Shown here in pieces: positions 28,501-36,502 of a stretch of 64,000 nt of DNA. Each line of letters begins with the position of its first letter. Position 1 is the stretch's first letter. A program made the position numbers and the translations under genes. This stretch comes from GCA-2687025 sp964473525. Lineage in GTDB: Bacteria > Poribacteria > WGA-4E > GCA-2687025. Location: the NCBI GenBank assembly GCA_964473525.1, contig CAYYPK010000016.1, positions 1 through 64,000 of the forward strand, given 5' to 3'. The notes under the pieces were generated by a model. The model ran no database searches and was not told where the DNA came from. It saw only the letters and a list, made by a program, of their open reading frames with translations.

Positions 28501-29007
28501 TGGATAGCCAAAGTAGGCGAGCAAGCCGTCGCCGAGGTATTGGGCGATGTGACCCTCGTACCGCAGGATGACCTTCTCCGCAGCCGTCTGATACGCGCGT
28601 ATGATGTCGCGCAGGGCCTCGGGGTCGAGCCGGCCCGACATCTCCGTGGAGCCCACAAGGTCACAGAACACGACTGTCAGTTGGCGGCGTTCGGCGGACG
28701 GAACGGCGACTTGCGGGGTGGCAGGCGGCGGGGCGGCGGGCGACGGGTCAGCAACGGCGCCGGCCGCAGCCGGCGCAGCCATCGGCGAAGGCGCCGAGAC
28801 CGAGGCCTCGGCGGCGGTCTCGACCGCGGCGGGCGCGGCGTTCCCAGAGGCCGGGGCGTTCAGGGATGTCCCGCAGACGTCGCAGAAGTTCGCGTCCGAA
28901 TCCGCGTCCGCGCCGCAGGACGGGCACAGTCGGGCGAGCGATTCCCCGCACTTCGAGCAGAAGTTCGCGCCTTCGCGGTTGCTATGACCGCAGTGCGAAC
29001 ACTCCAT
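25555..29007 (-). CDS. Zinc-ribbon / class III adenylate cyclase / AAA ATPase / TPR protein
   Basis: 1150 aa. Two N-terminal zinc ribbons (C3, C6, C17, C20; C28, C31, C42, C45) are followed by an Ala/Pro linker (about 50-100) and a class III cyclase domain (about 107-290) with both metal Asp residues (FCDLVGST D116, QYLGDGLL D160) and the N237...R241 pair, so it should be active, most likely making cAMP. Next comes an AAA/NACHT-like ATPase (about 305-700) with P-loop GEGGIGKS (337-344), then TPR repeats to the end (about 730-1150). This cyclase-AAA-TPR architecture is widespread in soil and sponge bacteria; the input is unknown. It may supply the cyclic nucleotide for the cNMP-binding channel at 9841. 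Confidence 0.93.
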   Translation of the reverse strand: MECSHCGHSNREGANFCSKCGESLARLCPSCGADADSDANFCDVCGTSLNAPASGNAAPAAVETAAEASVSAPSPMAAPAAAGAVADPSPAAPPPATPQVAVPSAERRQLTVVFCDLVGSTEMSGRLDPEALRDIIRAYQTAAEKVILRYEGHIAQYLGDGLLAYFGYPRAYEDDVHRAVRAALGILGAVSLLAPEVKDRWDVDLEVRIGAHTGHVVVGDMGGDEVRESLAVGDTPNIAARVQGIAEPGSLVITDASHRLVDGFFSCSSLGEHDLRGVAEPVELHRVLHESTARTRLDVAAMGGLTPLIGRDREVAVLAERWADAKRGAGSVVMLTGEGGIGKSRLVASLKEHVALDSEAWLSESQCSAHHRNTALYPVVDTFENTVLRFTPEDTADAKRERLAGLLAQYGFDLDQAVPLFSELFSIPGEPGAPSRDLTPEQRKQRVLDGFARMLCVRGSQQPTLFVMEDVQWADPSTLELLDLIVDQAPAVSLMVLITSRPEFESPWSQRSFVTQVNLGRLRAEDTVDMVLRIAGDKSLPEEVVAQVVEKTDGVPLFVEELLKTVIDSDLVVEREQGYELTRPLPALGIPSTLHASLMARLDRLAAVRDVLQLAATIGRGFSYELLRTVSPLDEPTLRSHLAELVAAEFLYPRGAPPTATYTFKHALLQDAAYGSLLRSTQQTYHQKIATALEDRGLDATPPELLAHHYTHAGRPEEAISYWRTAARRAKTRGANAEAVTHLRQALTLVEGLDPSQETQARELECLIDLGPALIAAGGYATPEVKDTYTRALTLSRGVGEDSVAYFRAWSGLWSYYMSRGPVTTAHEIASQLLSIAERSGELGLRISARSMLADVVYNLGHFHEAVEHCQEGIALDRERAELDSAYAGSDDPGIMCRVWGSWALSRLGHQRRAQDMADEALRLGLHHKSALIRVEAPMYAAAFHGQNRLFDRAHEINDQALALAQEYDFRVGLALSDMRLGWLRACHGEAPGLAQIQTGIEEWRAAGSTVAAPAFMGLLAEGCIGVGDRETGLAAVEEGFAHTRATRSAHNDAELHRMHGDLLALEDSAAAREAAERAYQRAIDTAREQSAKAWELRAALSLGNLLRGDGRDTEARAAVSEVYDWFEDGSATPDLRDARALLEALAERG

Positions 29008-29165
29008 ATCCTACCGTCCTACGCTGTATCGTCTCTCTCCGGTCTATTGTCACAGGCTCGCGCCGGCGCGGCAAGCGTGCAGGACGAGGCCAACGGTGGG
29101 ATTCCGCCCCGACCCGGCGGCGCTGTAAACTCCGGAGCGTCATCCGCCGATCAGAGGAGTCACGC

Positions 29166-30410
29166 ATGAGCGCGCAACGCGATACTATCGAGCGAGACCG
29201 ACTGGTCGCGCTCGGTCTGCTCGACCCCAGCGACAGAGACCTTCAGCACGGGATGGAACTGCACGCCGACGCGCTCGTGGTGGAGTCGTACGGCTTCAGC
29301 CCCCGCTGCGCGCCCGACGGCGACGCCGTCGCGTCGGCCATTGAGGCGGGCGCGTCAGAGGCCGAGCTACAGGACATCACCGAAGACATGCGCATGACCC
29401 GCTGCGTGACGGACGCCCGCGAGCGGGAGGAGTTCCAGGAGGCGTGGGAGGCGTCGGGTGTCACGTGCGTCCTGCAGAACGCTGGCGAGGAGGGTCAGGA
29501 TCCGCTCCGCCTGATGAAACGCCTGGCACGGTACACCTACGTCACCGACATGCTGGCGCCGTTCCTCTCGAGGGCCGTGACGCCGAGCGACATCGTCCAG
29601 GCGAAGGCCGCCGGTCAGCACTGCCTCTACATGACGGGCAACGGCGTGCCGCTCACGCAGGACTGGGTGTCCGTCGAGGACGAACTCCGGTACGTCCGCG
29701 TGTTCTTCCAGATGGGTGTGCGGATGATGCACCTGACGTACAACCGTCGGAACATGATCGGCGACGGCTGCGCGGAGTACAGCAACACGGGTCTGAGCGA
29801 CTTCGGACGTAGCGTTGTGCAGGAGATGAACCGCGTCGGCGTCATCGTCGATGTCGCGCATTCGTCGTGGCAGACGGGCATCGACGCCGCGCGCGAGTCG
29901 GCCAAGCCGATGGTCGCGAGCCACTCCGGCAGCGCGGCGCTCAGCGACCACTACCGCTGCAAGTCCGACGAGGTGATGCGCGCCATCGTCGACACGGGCG
30001 GCACGATAGGCGTTTGCTGTATACCACGCTTCCTGTCAGGCACGGGCGACATCAACGCGATGCTCGACCACATCAACGACATCACGCGGAAGTTTGGCGC
30101 CGACCACGTCACTATCGGCACGGACGTCGCCGCCGCCTCGACCGCCAGCAACGAGGAGTGGCGCAAGATACCGAGCCGCCGCCGCAAGCGCACCGCGTGG
30201 GAGATGTACTGGCGGCCGGACGACGACATGGGTTCGCGGGAGTGGCGGCAGGAGAGCCAGGTGCGCAGCATGGCGTGGACCAACTGGCCCATGTTCACCG
30301 TCGGCATGGTGCAGCGCGGCTACTCGGACGACGACATCCGCAAGATCCTGGGCGGGAACATCCTCCGCGTGGCTCGCGACGTGTTCCCTAGCGACGAGAC
30401 GGCAGCATGA
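29166..30410 (+). CDS. Membrane-dipeptidase family peptidase (M19)
   Basis: 414 aa from the ATG at 29166 with AGAGGAG upstream; an upstream in-frame extension (28866) has no protein-like sequence. It is a peptidase M19 (renal dipeptidase) homologue: ELHADALVVESYGF supplies the N-terminal HxD, then LTYNRRNMIGDGCAE, GLSDFGRSVVQEMNRVGVIVDVAHSS, VASHSGSAAL and HVTIGTDV, which give the binuclear zinc ligands and catalytic residues in the expected order. No signal peptide is present, so it is probably cytoplasmic. M19 enzymes cleave dipeptides, including D-amino-acid ones. The stop overlaps the next start (ATGA), so the two are translationally coupled. Confidence 0.92.
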   Translation: MSAQRDTIERDRLVALGLLDPSDRDLQHGMELHADALVVESYGFSPRCAPDGDAVASAIEAGASEAELQDITEDMRMTRCVTDAREREEFQEAWEASGVTCVLQNAGEEGQDPLRLMKRLARYTYVTDMLAPFLSRAVTPSDIVQAKAAGQHCLYMTGNGVPLTQDWVSVEDELRYVRVFFQMGVRMMHLTYNRRNMIGDGCAEYSNTGLSDFGRSVVQEMNRVGVIVDVAHSSWQTGIDAARESAKPMVASHSGSAALSDHYRCKSDEVMRAIVDTGGTIGVCCIPRFLSGTGDINAMLDHINDITRKFGADHVTIGTDVAAASTASNEEWRKIPSRRRKRTAWEMYWRPDDDMGSREWRQESQVRSMAWTNWPMFTVGMVQRGYSDDDIRKILGGNILRVARDVFPSDETAA

Positions 30411-31591
30411 AGCGATGGCTCCTGGTGGCGCTACTCGTGTGCGCGGGGCGGAGCGCGTGGGCGTCGTCAATCACGCCGTTCCACGTATCCTCCGACGCGA
30501 CAGCCGACAAACCGCAGTCCAAGTGCTGGTATCACGACGGGTGGTGGGCGATCCTGTCGGACGGCGTGACAGGGGTGCGCTTCTACCGGCTCGTTGACGG
30601 TACCTTGTGGCGACCCGCCACCTGGCCCGGTGGACGGCTGTGGCCCGTCACAGACGCGCGCGCTGATGTACACGCGGCGGCAGGTGATGTGACCGCGCTC
30701 GTCTGGCACAAGTCCGCACTGACCACGCGCCACTACACGTACGACCCCCAGGCGGGAGCGTACCAGGCGGTTCGGAGTCTGCCGAGGGCGGTGTACATGC
30801 CGACCGGACACGAAACCGCCACGATCGCGTGGCACACAGGCGGGTACATGGTGGCCGCCGTCGTGGATGGGGATGTCTTGGTCGTCGAAGCCGGGCCCCC
30901 AAGCACGCCGGTCGTTCTCGCGTCGGGCCTCGCTGCCGATGACATCGCAGCCATCGTGACGTTCTCTGCCGCTGGCGCGGCGTCCCCTCCAGTCGACGCA
31001 CGCCTGGGCGTGTTCTGGTCAGATCAGAACACACAGTCGCTGGGATTCCGTTGGCGAGCGGGGACGGACCCGCACGGCGAGTGGCGACCGCCGGAGACCG
31101 TCGCGCAGGGAGGGCACGTCGCCGACGACCACATCAACATGGCAGCGGCCGATGATGGCACGCTGTACGTCGTGACCAAGACGAGCGTGGATGACGTGCC
31201 ACGGCCCGTGGACGGGCCTACGCAGGCGCAGATCATCCTCAACGTGCGCGCGCTTGAAGGCGGCTGGCGGCTGTTCGACGTTGTGCCCGTGACCGACGTC
31301 TTCACGTCGCGGCCCATCGTGGCGCTGGATGAGACGAACGACGAGGTCTACGTGTTCTACCGACACGGCGACGAGATCCTGTACCGCGTGTCGCCCCGCG
31401 ACGCCATTGACTTCAGCGGCGCGGCGCACGTGGCGCTGTCGGCGCCTGGCGTCACGCTACGCAATGTGACGAGCACGAAGCATCCCGTGAACGCCTCGAC
31501 GGGACTGCTCGTGATGGCGACTGGGTCCGACGGACTCGCCTACTCGACCGTGTTGCCCATCCACGTCGGGCACCGGGCAGGCGACGAGTAG
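30407..31591 (+). CDS. Secreted beta-propeller-like protein
   Basis: 394 aa, family not named with certainty. Signal peptide at about 1-20 (WLLVALLVCAGRSAWA). The mature part is a series of four-stranded beta repeats with aromatic-rich motifs such as KPQSKCWYHDGWWAIL, FWSDQNTQSLGFRWRAG and EVYVFYRHGDEILYRVS, as in sialidase- or exo-alpha-type beta-propellers. No catalytic set is evident. It overlaps the upstream dipeptidase by four bases and is probably exported to bind or process a surface polymer together with neighbouring carbohydrate-active proteins. It is terminated by a hairpin that also contains the stop codon of the convergent GH16 gene. Confidence 0.75.
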   Translation: MKRWLLVALLVCAGRSAWASSITPFHVSSDATADKPQSKCWYHDGWWAILSDGVTGVRFYRLVDGTLWRPATWPGGRLWPVTDARADVHAAAGDVTALVWHKSALTTRHYTYDPQAGAYQAVRSLPRAVYMPTGHETATIAWHTGGYMVAAVVDGDVLVVEAGPPSTPVVLASGLAADDIAAIVTFSAAGAASPPVDARLGVFWSDQNTQSLGFRWRAGTDPHGEWRPPETVAQGGHVADDHINMAAADDGTLYVVTKTSVDDVPRPVDGPTQAQIILNVRALEGGWRLFDVVPVTDVFTSRPIVALDETNDEVYVFYRHGDEILYRVSPRDAIDFSGAAHVALSAPGVTLRNVTSTKHPVNASTGLLVMATGSDGLAYSTVLPIHVGHRAGDE

Positions 31592-31637
31592 ACCGCAGGC
31601 GCCGCCACATCGTCTGGGCGCCTTAGTCGGCGGTCTA
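31589..31637. terminator. Two-part hairpin spanning two convergent stop codons
   Basis: TAGACCGC (31589-31596) pairs with GCGGTCTA (31630-31637), and AGGCGCC (31597-31603) with GGCGCCT (31617-31623). The plus-strand TAG is the first triplet and the minus-strand stop is the last. No U-tract. Confidence 0.55.
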
Positions 31638-32381
31638 TGGCAGGCGCCACGCTCGCACATAGTCAATGCTGAACGTGGACGGGAGATTCGCCTCGTCGGG
31701 TAGCCCTAACCAGTCCGGCATGGTCTCGCTATCGAAGTTCAGGCGCAGCGGTTGGTGGTACTCCGCATTCTCGATCGTGCGCACGGGAACGTCGTCGAAG
31801 TAGAACGTCAGGTGGTCTGGCGTCCACTCCAGCCCATACGTGTGGAAGTCATCGGCGAGGTCGGCGGCGTGCTCATAGACGCCGTAATCGGACGTTGTAT
31901 CCATCGACAGGTCGTCCGGCTTGCGGAAGACGTGCACGTTCGTGTGCATGGCGCGCTCCTTGCCAGGAACTCCACCCCCGATCTCGAACACGTCGATCTC
32001 CGTCCACCATGTCGGCGTGTCGTTGTAGAACCAGAACGAGCTGGACCCGCGAGACCGCATGGGCCGGCATCTCGTCTCGTAGTACCCGTACAGGGTCGTC
32101 GTCTTGCTCTGCACCGCGCCACATGTGTAGGTGTGGTAGCCGTCGGGTAGGCCCGGCAGATCCTCGGCCCGCATCGTGATGTGCATCTGCCCGTCGCGGA
32201 CGGTGACGTTACCGGGACTGAAGTAGCCAGGTTGGCGACCAAGCCACGTCGGGTTGTGGGCGTGCCACTTCGTGTCGTCGAGTACCGACCCGTCGAATTC
32301 GTCGGTCATCTCAGGAATCGGCTGCCACTCCCGCGTCTTGGGTGGGGCAGCGTACAGCATTACCGCGGCGAGCAGGACCAT
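31635..32381 (-). CDS. Glycoside hydrolase family 16 enzyme
   Basis: 248 aa. AGGGAG lies nine bases before the ATG. The N-terminus is a short hydrophobic segment (about 1-12), probably a signal peptide or anchor. The GH16 catalytic motif is EIDVFE, with nucleophile E128, D130 and acid/base E133, in the longer beta-bulge form typical of kappa-carrageenases, agarases and some laminarinases. Upstream EFDGSVLDDTKWH and downstream FHTYGLEWTPDHLTFYFDD are standard GH16 text. It is a retaining endo-hydrolase of a beta-linked, possibly sulfated, polysaccharide. The nearby sulfotransferase and secreted binding proteins fit a marine polysaccharide theme, but substrate is not decided by sequence. Confidence 0.92.
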   Translation of the reverse strand: MVLLAAVMLYAAPPKTREWQPIPEMTDEFDGSVLDDTKWHAHNPTWLGRQPGYFSPGNVTVRDGQMHITMRAEDLPGLPDGYHTYTCGAVQSKTTTLYGYYETRCRPMRSRGSSSFWFYNDTPTWWTEIDVFEIGGGVPGKERAMHTNVHVFRKPDDLSMDTTSDYGVYEHAADLADDFHTYGLEWTPDHLTFYFDDVPVRTIENAEYHQPLRLNFDSETMPDWLGLPDEANLPSTFSIDYVRAWRLP

Positions 32382-32417
32382 CTGGCAGAACTCCCTACGT
32401 TGGGTAGAGCGGCTACG

Positions 32418-33428
32418 CTACGGTTTCACGGCGCTGACGACGGAGTAGTAGCCGAAGCTGTGCGTGACGTCGAACTCGACGAACCCGACATCGCCTAGCA
32501 GATCGCGCAACTCGCCCGGGGTGAACTGCTTGCCCTTCTCGTGCATCAGCATCGTGAGCGACATGCACGCGACGGCCAGCGGCCCGTCCTTCGTCTCGTC
32601 GAGTAGCATCTCGTGCAGCAGGATGCGTCCGCCGGACTCCAGCGCGTCGAACGACCTCCGCGCGAGCTCGCGGCACGCCTCCGGATCCCAGTCGTGGAAG
32701 ATGTTGCCGAAGAGCAGGGCGTCGTGGCCTCGGGGCCACTCATCGTGGAACATGTCGGCGACGTGGGTTCGCACGCGCTCGGACAGGCCGTAGGTCGCGA
32801 TGTTCTCGTCAGCGATGCGGCAGACCGGTTCGAGGTCGAGGATCGTGCACTGGATACGCTCGTGCTGACTCGCGACCCCGCAGCACAGAGAGCCCGACCC
32901 GCCGGCCACGTCGAGCAGGCTACGGATCGACGCGAACATCGGCAGCGCGCCGAGGCCGCCCGCAGCGGCGAGGGTACCGGTGTGCATGTGGCCTATGAAC
33001 CTGCGCACCTCCTCGTCGGTCAGTTCTCCCATGACGACGGCAAACGGCTCCGGCGGGCCGTCCTTCGACTCGAACGCCGTCGTGAGACGTCCCACGAGGT
33101 CGGCGTCCGCGGAGAGTGATGTCGTGGGCTCGAAGGGCCCGTCGGTCAGGAGGTAGGTCCGGGCGACGTCCGTGGGCTCGTACTGCCCTCGACTCGTAAC
33201 GCGCGCCATCCCCGTCGCCGCCACCGTGGCCAGCAAGGCCTCCGCGGCGCGCTCCGTCACGTCGTACGCGCTCGCCGTGTCGTCGATGGTGCGCGGGGCG
33301 TCGGCCAGTAGGTCGAAAAGGCCGATGTCGCGCGCCAGGGCCAGCGCTGTCGACGCCATGGCGGAGGCGCGCAGATCCTGGAAGACGCGGTCGTCCACGG
33401 GCGCGACTGGGAACGGCGTTGCGGGCAT
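32418..33428 (-). CDS. SAM-dependent O-methyltransferase (Methyltransf_2 type)
   Basis: 336 aa from the ATG at 33428 (GGAG eight bases upstream); a longer reading frame extending to 34154 runs antisense through another gene and is not real. The N-terminal dimerisation winged helix (about 10-100) is followed by the Rossmann domain: SLLDVAGGSGSLCCG is SAM motif I, TILDLEPV ends strand 2, and HDALLFGNIFHDWDPE carries the catalytic-type His-Asp of plant-like O-methyltransferases. Similar bacterial proteins act on hydroxyneurosporene, polyketides or phenolics. It is 36 bp before the GH16 gene on the same strand and divergent from the secreted CBM-like gene. Substrate unknown. Confidence 0.88.
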   Translation of the reverse strand: MPATPFPVAPVDDRVFQDLRASAMASTALALARDIGLFDLLADAPRTIDDTASAYDVTERAAEALLATVAATGMARVTSRGQYEPTDVARTYLLTDGPFEPTTSLSADADLVGRLTTAFESKDGPPEPFAVVMGELTDEEVRRFIGHMHTGTLAAAGGLGALPMFASIRSLLDVAGGSGSLCCGVASQHERIQCTILDLEPVCRIADENIATYGLSERVRTHVADMFHDEWPRGHDALLFGNIFHDWDPEACRELARRSFDALESGGRILLHEMLLDETKDGPLAVACMSLTMLMHEKGKQFTPGELRDLLGDVGFVEFDVTHSFGYYSVVSAVKP

Positions 33429-33581
33429 ACGTTGCTCTCCACGTTCGGGCCACGACCACGCTTCGCGCCATCGTACCTCGCGGCGTCGGCGTAGCCAACG
33501 CTGGGAAGCAGGCTTGCGCGCCCCCGGCCAGGTTGCTAGGTTGTCGGAAGACGCTTGCACCCAACCGGGGGATGGAGAGAC

Positions 33582-34214
33582 ATGGTTCAGCAACGCTTCG
33601 GACAGGCTCTGGCACTTGCCACGCTCCTCGGTGGGAGCGTATACGCGAGCCATGCCGCGGAGCCCGAGAACCTGATACAGAACTTCGACTTCGAGGACGG
33701 CGGCACTCCGTGGAATGTCTGGGTCGAGGACGCCGGAAACGCTGGCGTGGAGCACGAAGTCGACGACGCGGTCGCCTTCACCGGCAAGGCGAGCTACCGG
33801 ATCGACGTGTTCAACGCAGGGAATGGCCAGCGCGTGGAATGGCACCAGAACCCGTTCGTCATCGACGCCGGCACGACCATGACGTTCGCGCTGTGGCTCA
33901 ACTCGGACAAGGTGCGTCCGGCGACGCTTAGGGTGAACCACCGCGCCGACCCGTGGACGACCTACGGCTTCGCGGACATCATGATCATGCCGGACGAGTG
34001 GCAGGAGCACCACGCCGAAGCGGAGATCGACGTGGATGACAACATCGTCGGTGTCTACATCGAGCTGCGCGACACGAAGGGCATGGTCTGGATCGACCGC
34101 GTGCGCTTCTACGAAGGCGAATACGCCGTCGAAGAGGGCGTCGGCGAGCCGCAAGCCGTGGACGCCCGAGGCAAGGCGGCCACCGCGTGGGGCGTGGTCA
34201 AGCGGAGACGGTAG
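33582..34214 (+). CDS. Secreted CBM4/9-like protein with TxWGxxK tail
   Basis: 210 aa from the ATG at 33582 (GGAGAG upstream). Signal peptide about 1-25 (ALALATLLGGSVYASHAA). One carbohydrate-binding-module-4/9-like beta sandwich fills the rest: NLIQNFDFEDGGTPWNVWV, FTGKASYRIDV, MTFALWLNSD and IVGVYIELRDTKGMVWIDRV, the pattern that usually binds glucans, xylans or similar polymers. The last residues VDARGKAATAWGVVKRRR match the tail of three other exported proteins here. No catalytic domain is present, so it is a binding or surface protein. A 12-bp-stem hairpin follows. Confidence 0.85.
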   Translation: MVQQRFGQALALATLLGGSVYASHAAEPENLIQNFDFEDGGTPWNVWVEDAGNAGVEHEVDDAVAFTGKASYRIDVFNAGNGQRVEWHQNPFVIDAGTTMTFALWLNSDKVRPATLRVNHRADPWTTYGFADIMIMPDEWQEHHAEAEIDVDDNIVGVYIELRDTKGMVWIDRVRFYEGEYAVEEGVGEPQAVDARGKAATAWGVVKRRR

Positions 34215-34221
34215 CTCAATC

Positions 34222-34257
34222 GGTGGGCGGCCCCTGTGCAGCTCCGGGCCGCCCGCC
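34222..34257. terminator. Hairpin between convergent secreted-protein genes
   Basis: GGGCGGCCC (34225-34233) pairs perfectly with GGGCCGCCC (34246-34254), extended outward by one wobble and two G-C pairs, around a 12-nt loop. It separates two convergent genes. No U-tract. Confidence 0.6.
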
Positions 34258-34269
34258 GGCTCGGGGTGT

Positions 34270-34974
34270 TCACCGCTTCATGTCCGCCCACGTCGTCGCG
34301 AGCTTCGCCTCCGCCTGGACGTCTAGCGCGCTCTTCTCGTCGGCGTTGATGTAGTCGTCGTCCGTCGGCGTGTACGCCAGATCGTCCGCCCACATGAAGA
34401 CGTCGTACTGGTCGGTGAGATTGCTCCCGCGGGTCCAGATCATCATCACGTTTTCGCCGTCCTGCAACTTGTTGACGGTGCCGCCATCGGCGCCGAAGTC
34501 GCCATCCGTGCGCCATGTCCAGTCGGGGCTGTTGTTCTCGAAGATAATGTCGTCAGGACGCACGAAGGCCGGCTCGGCTGCCGGGATCTCATCGCCGTCG
34601 TCGCCAAGCACCCACAGCCAGTCGGAGGCGTTGCTGGGGTTGATGATGCGCCCGATGAACCGCCAGTCGCCAGCCTTGCCGCCAGCCTTGCTGATGTCGA
34701 ACCGGTAGAGCAGCCAACCCTTGCCACCCGCGTTCGTGACGATGTCCCCAAAGGCGCCGTCGGCAGGATCGAGGACGCCCTCGGCGTCCCCGAGCTTGTA
34801 AGTCTCGCCTGGGTCGCGCTCGTCGAAGTCCTCGGCCTCGAACCAGATCTGGTGGCCGCCGTCCCACTGCGACACCTTGAAGTTCTGGACCCCGTGCGCG
34901 GTGAGCGCGGCGACCCCGAGGAACCCGCAAGTGTAGAGAGCAATGGCGGCGCGCGATTTGAGCAGCGTAGACAT
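34270..34974 (-). CDS. Exported EAEDFDERDP-type protein with TTWxxxK tail
   Basis: 234 aa from the ATG at 34974, with GGAGGG seven bases upstream. N-terminal hydrophobic helix (about 9-27) serves as signal or anchor. The body starts DGGHQIWFEAEDFDERDP and continues with GGKGWLLYRFDISKAGGKAG and WRFIGRIINPSNASDWLWVL, a galactose-binding/CBM-like fold that I associate with many paralogues in Poribacteria (from memory, unverified). The C-terminus VQAEAKLATTWADMKR is the fourth, slightly divergent, member of the shared tail set (Ala instead of Gly after Trp). It is probably a secreted or surface glycan-binding protein. It is convergent with the CBM4/9-like gene. Confidence 0.82.
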   Translation of the reverse strand: MSTLLKSRAAIALYTCGFLGVAALTAHGVQNFKVSQWDGGHQIWFEAEDFDERDPGETYKLGDAEGVLDPADGAFGDIVTNAGGKGWLLYRFDISKAGGKAGDWRFIGRIINPSNASDWLWVLGDDGDEIPAAEPAFVRPDDIIFENNSPDWTWRTDGDFGADGGTVNKLQDGENVMMIWTRGSNLTDQYDVFMWADDLAYTPTDDDYINADEKSALDVQAEAKLATTWADMKR

Positions 34975-35109
34975 GCGGAACCCTCCTGTGTCCGATAGCT
35001 GACGCTGGACAGCGTGGCGAGCTTCAGCGTCGCATCTATGGTCGGCCGACATACGCGGCCGCGCAAGCCGCAGAGCGTCGAAGCGTCGCCAGGCGCAACG
35101 GCCGTGAGG

Positions 35110-36132
35110 TTACGCGGGGGACGTCAGGTAATCACGCAAGTGCGTCGCGAAGGACGCCAGCATGGCCGATCCCGGCCCCATGTGGTCCTCGCGTCGCCAA
35201 CTCAGTATCCAATCCGCCATGGAGAAGAACCGCACGGCGCCGAAGGTGGCCACCTGACGCTCCCAGTCGGCCGGCAGCCGCCGTCCTGTGACATAACCCT
35301 CGAAGTAGGCGTCCACTAGAGGCTGCTGACCGTCGCCACGAGGACGGCCGAGGTGGAAGAGGGTGGTCGCGGCGTCAGTCATGTAGTGCCCGTATTGGCA
35401 GTCGTCGAAGTCGATAGGCCACAGGTCGCCATCGGCGTAGACGACGTTATGGAGATGCAGGTCGGCGTGGATCAGCCCGTGGTCCGCGTCGGTAGGGAAC
35501 GCTGCGGCCTCGGCCCGGACACGCGCCGCGGCCTCGGCGAAGACCGCGCGCGCGTCGTCGGTCATCGCTGGTCCCTGGTGATCCTCCCACGCTGCGGTCA
35601 GGTCGCCCTTGAGAAAGCGCGCCAGGATGTCCGGCCACTCGGCACTAGGCCGGTCGACCCGGGCGCCGCGTGAGTAGACGTCGGCGTGGTTGTGCAACGC
35701 TGCGGTCGTCTCTCCCAGCTGCCGGAGGTGGTCGGGCTGGGGCTCATCCACCTGTGCGCCCGTGACCCACGGGAAGAGACTGCACCGACGGTGGGCCGCC
35801 AGCTCGGGGACAGGTATCTCGGCCACGTGCGCCCCGTCACGCGTCGTGAGCGGAGCGAGGCAGCGCACGGGAGTTTCGCGCGCGATGGCGTTGATCCAAG
35901 CGCACTCCGCCTCGATCTGCGCCGTCGAGTACCGTCCTGGCTTCCCAACGCGAAGGGCGTAGTCCCGCGCACGACCGCCCGCGCGGGCGGTCAACCTGCA
36001 CACGACGTTCTCCGAATGCCCGACGAAGCGCCACGCCGTCAGTTCCAGCGCAAAGGCGGCGCAGGTTGACGCGACCAGCTTGTCCATCACACGCTCGCAG
36101 GTCTCTGCGTCCAGACCCTCGAAGTACGGCAC
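35110..36132 (-). CDS. Aminoglycoside/choline-kinase-like phosphotransferase
   Basis: 340 aa from the GTG at 36132 (GGGAG six bases upstream), preferred to a longer start at 36213. APH-fold kinase: the catalytic loop LIHADLHLHNVV gives HxDxxxxN, and WPIDFDDCQYGHY is the DFG-equivalent metal site. The N-lobe shows ENVVCRLTARAG and a strand with an ordered Arg/Lys. A resistance role cannot be assumed; related proteins phosphorylate homoserine, choline, fructosamine or small metabolites. Length is normal. Its promoter region abuts the imperfect palindromic repeat. Confidence 0.85.
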   Translation of the reverse strand: MPYFEGLDAETCERVMDKLVASTCAAFALELTAWRFVGHSENVVCRLTARAGGRARDYALRVGKPGRYSTAQIEAECAWINAIARETPVRCLAPLTTRDGAHVAEIPVPELAAHRRCSLFPWVTGAQVDEPQPDHLRQLGETTAALHNHADVYSRGARVDRPSAEWPDILARFLKGDLTAAWEDHQGPAMTDDARAVFAEAAARVRAEAAAFPTDADHGLIHADLHLHNVVYADGDLWPIDFDDCQYGHYMTDAATTLFHLGRPRGDGQQPLVDAYFEGYVTGRRLPADWERQVATFGAVRFFSMADWILSWRREDHMGPGSAMLASFATHLRDYLTSPA

Positions 36133-36308
36133 GCGCGCTCCCTTCGTCGGCGTGGTCTCGCCCTTCCGGCCCCTCTGGCCGTGCTGGCTCTTGGGAACCA
36201 AGCCGACAGGCATGGTATCGTGCGTCGGCTTTCCGCGCGAGGCACGACAGCACGTGAGGTGTGCTCGTGGAGCGCCTGTAGCGGCGCGCCCGGCTGATCC
36301 GTCAGGCT

Positions 36309-36443
36309 GTCATGCTGAGGAGCTGTAGGCGACGAAGCATCTCGAGGTGAGCGGGCCACCTTGTGCGGAGTAACAGCGGATGGGCGCCCTGGTCGTGGAG
36401 TGCTCGCGCCAGAAGAGATGCTTCGCCTCCGGCTCAGCATGAC
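36309..36443. repeat. Imperfect inverted repeat (MITE/REP-like element)
   Basis: A 135-bp intergenic palindrome. Outer arms GTCATGCTGAG (36309-36319) and CTCAGCATGAC (36433-36443) match perfectly, and inner arms GAAGCATCTC (36334-36343) and GAGATGCTTC (36415-36424) also match perfectly. The sequence has no ORF of its own. I recall very similar GTCATGCTGAG/CGAAGCATCTC palindromes scattered in many environmental bacterial genomes. Only one copy is visible in this window. It sits between a divergent phosphotransferase and acetyltransferase. The remainder of the 36133-36502 gap shows nothing else. Confidence 0.75.
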
Positions 36444-36502
36444 ATCGCCGAAGGGGCCGTGTGTCACGGCGGCCGCTGCCAACTACTGGTGACAGAGCCC
36501 CG

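Noticed and set aside
28866..29165. N-terminal extension of the M19 dipeptidase
   Set aside because: Arg/Ser-rich, overlaps the divergent cyclase start; ATG 29166 with AGAGGAG is better.
27277..29169. 630-aa plus-strand ORF
   Set aside because: Lies antisense to the cyclase/AAA gene, with Arg/Gly-rich low-complexity protein and no ribosome-binding site.
33429..34154. N-terminal extension of the O-methyltransferase
   Set aside because: Antisense to the CBM4/9-like gene and lacks protein-like text; ATG 33428 with GGAG is better.
35110..36132. Antibiotic resistance aminoglycoside phosphotransferase
   Set aside because: The APH fold is shared by many metabolic kinases and no resistance-specific context is visible.
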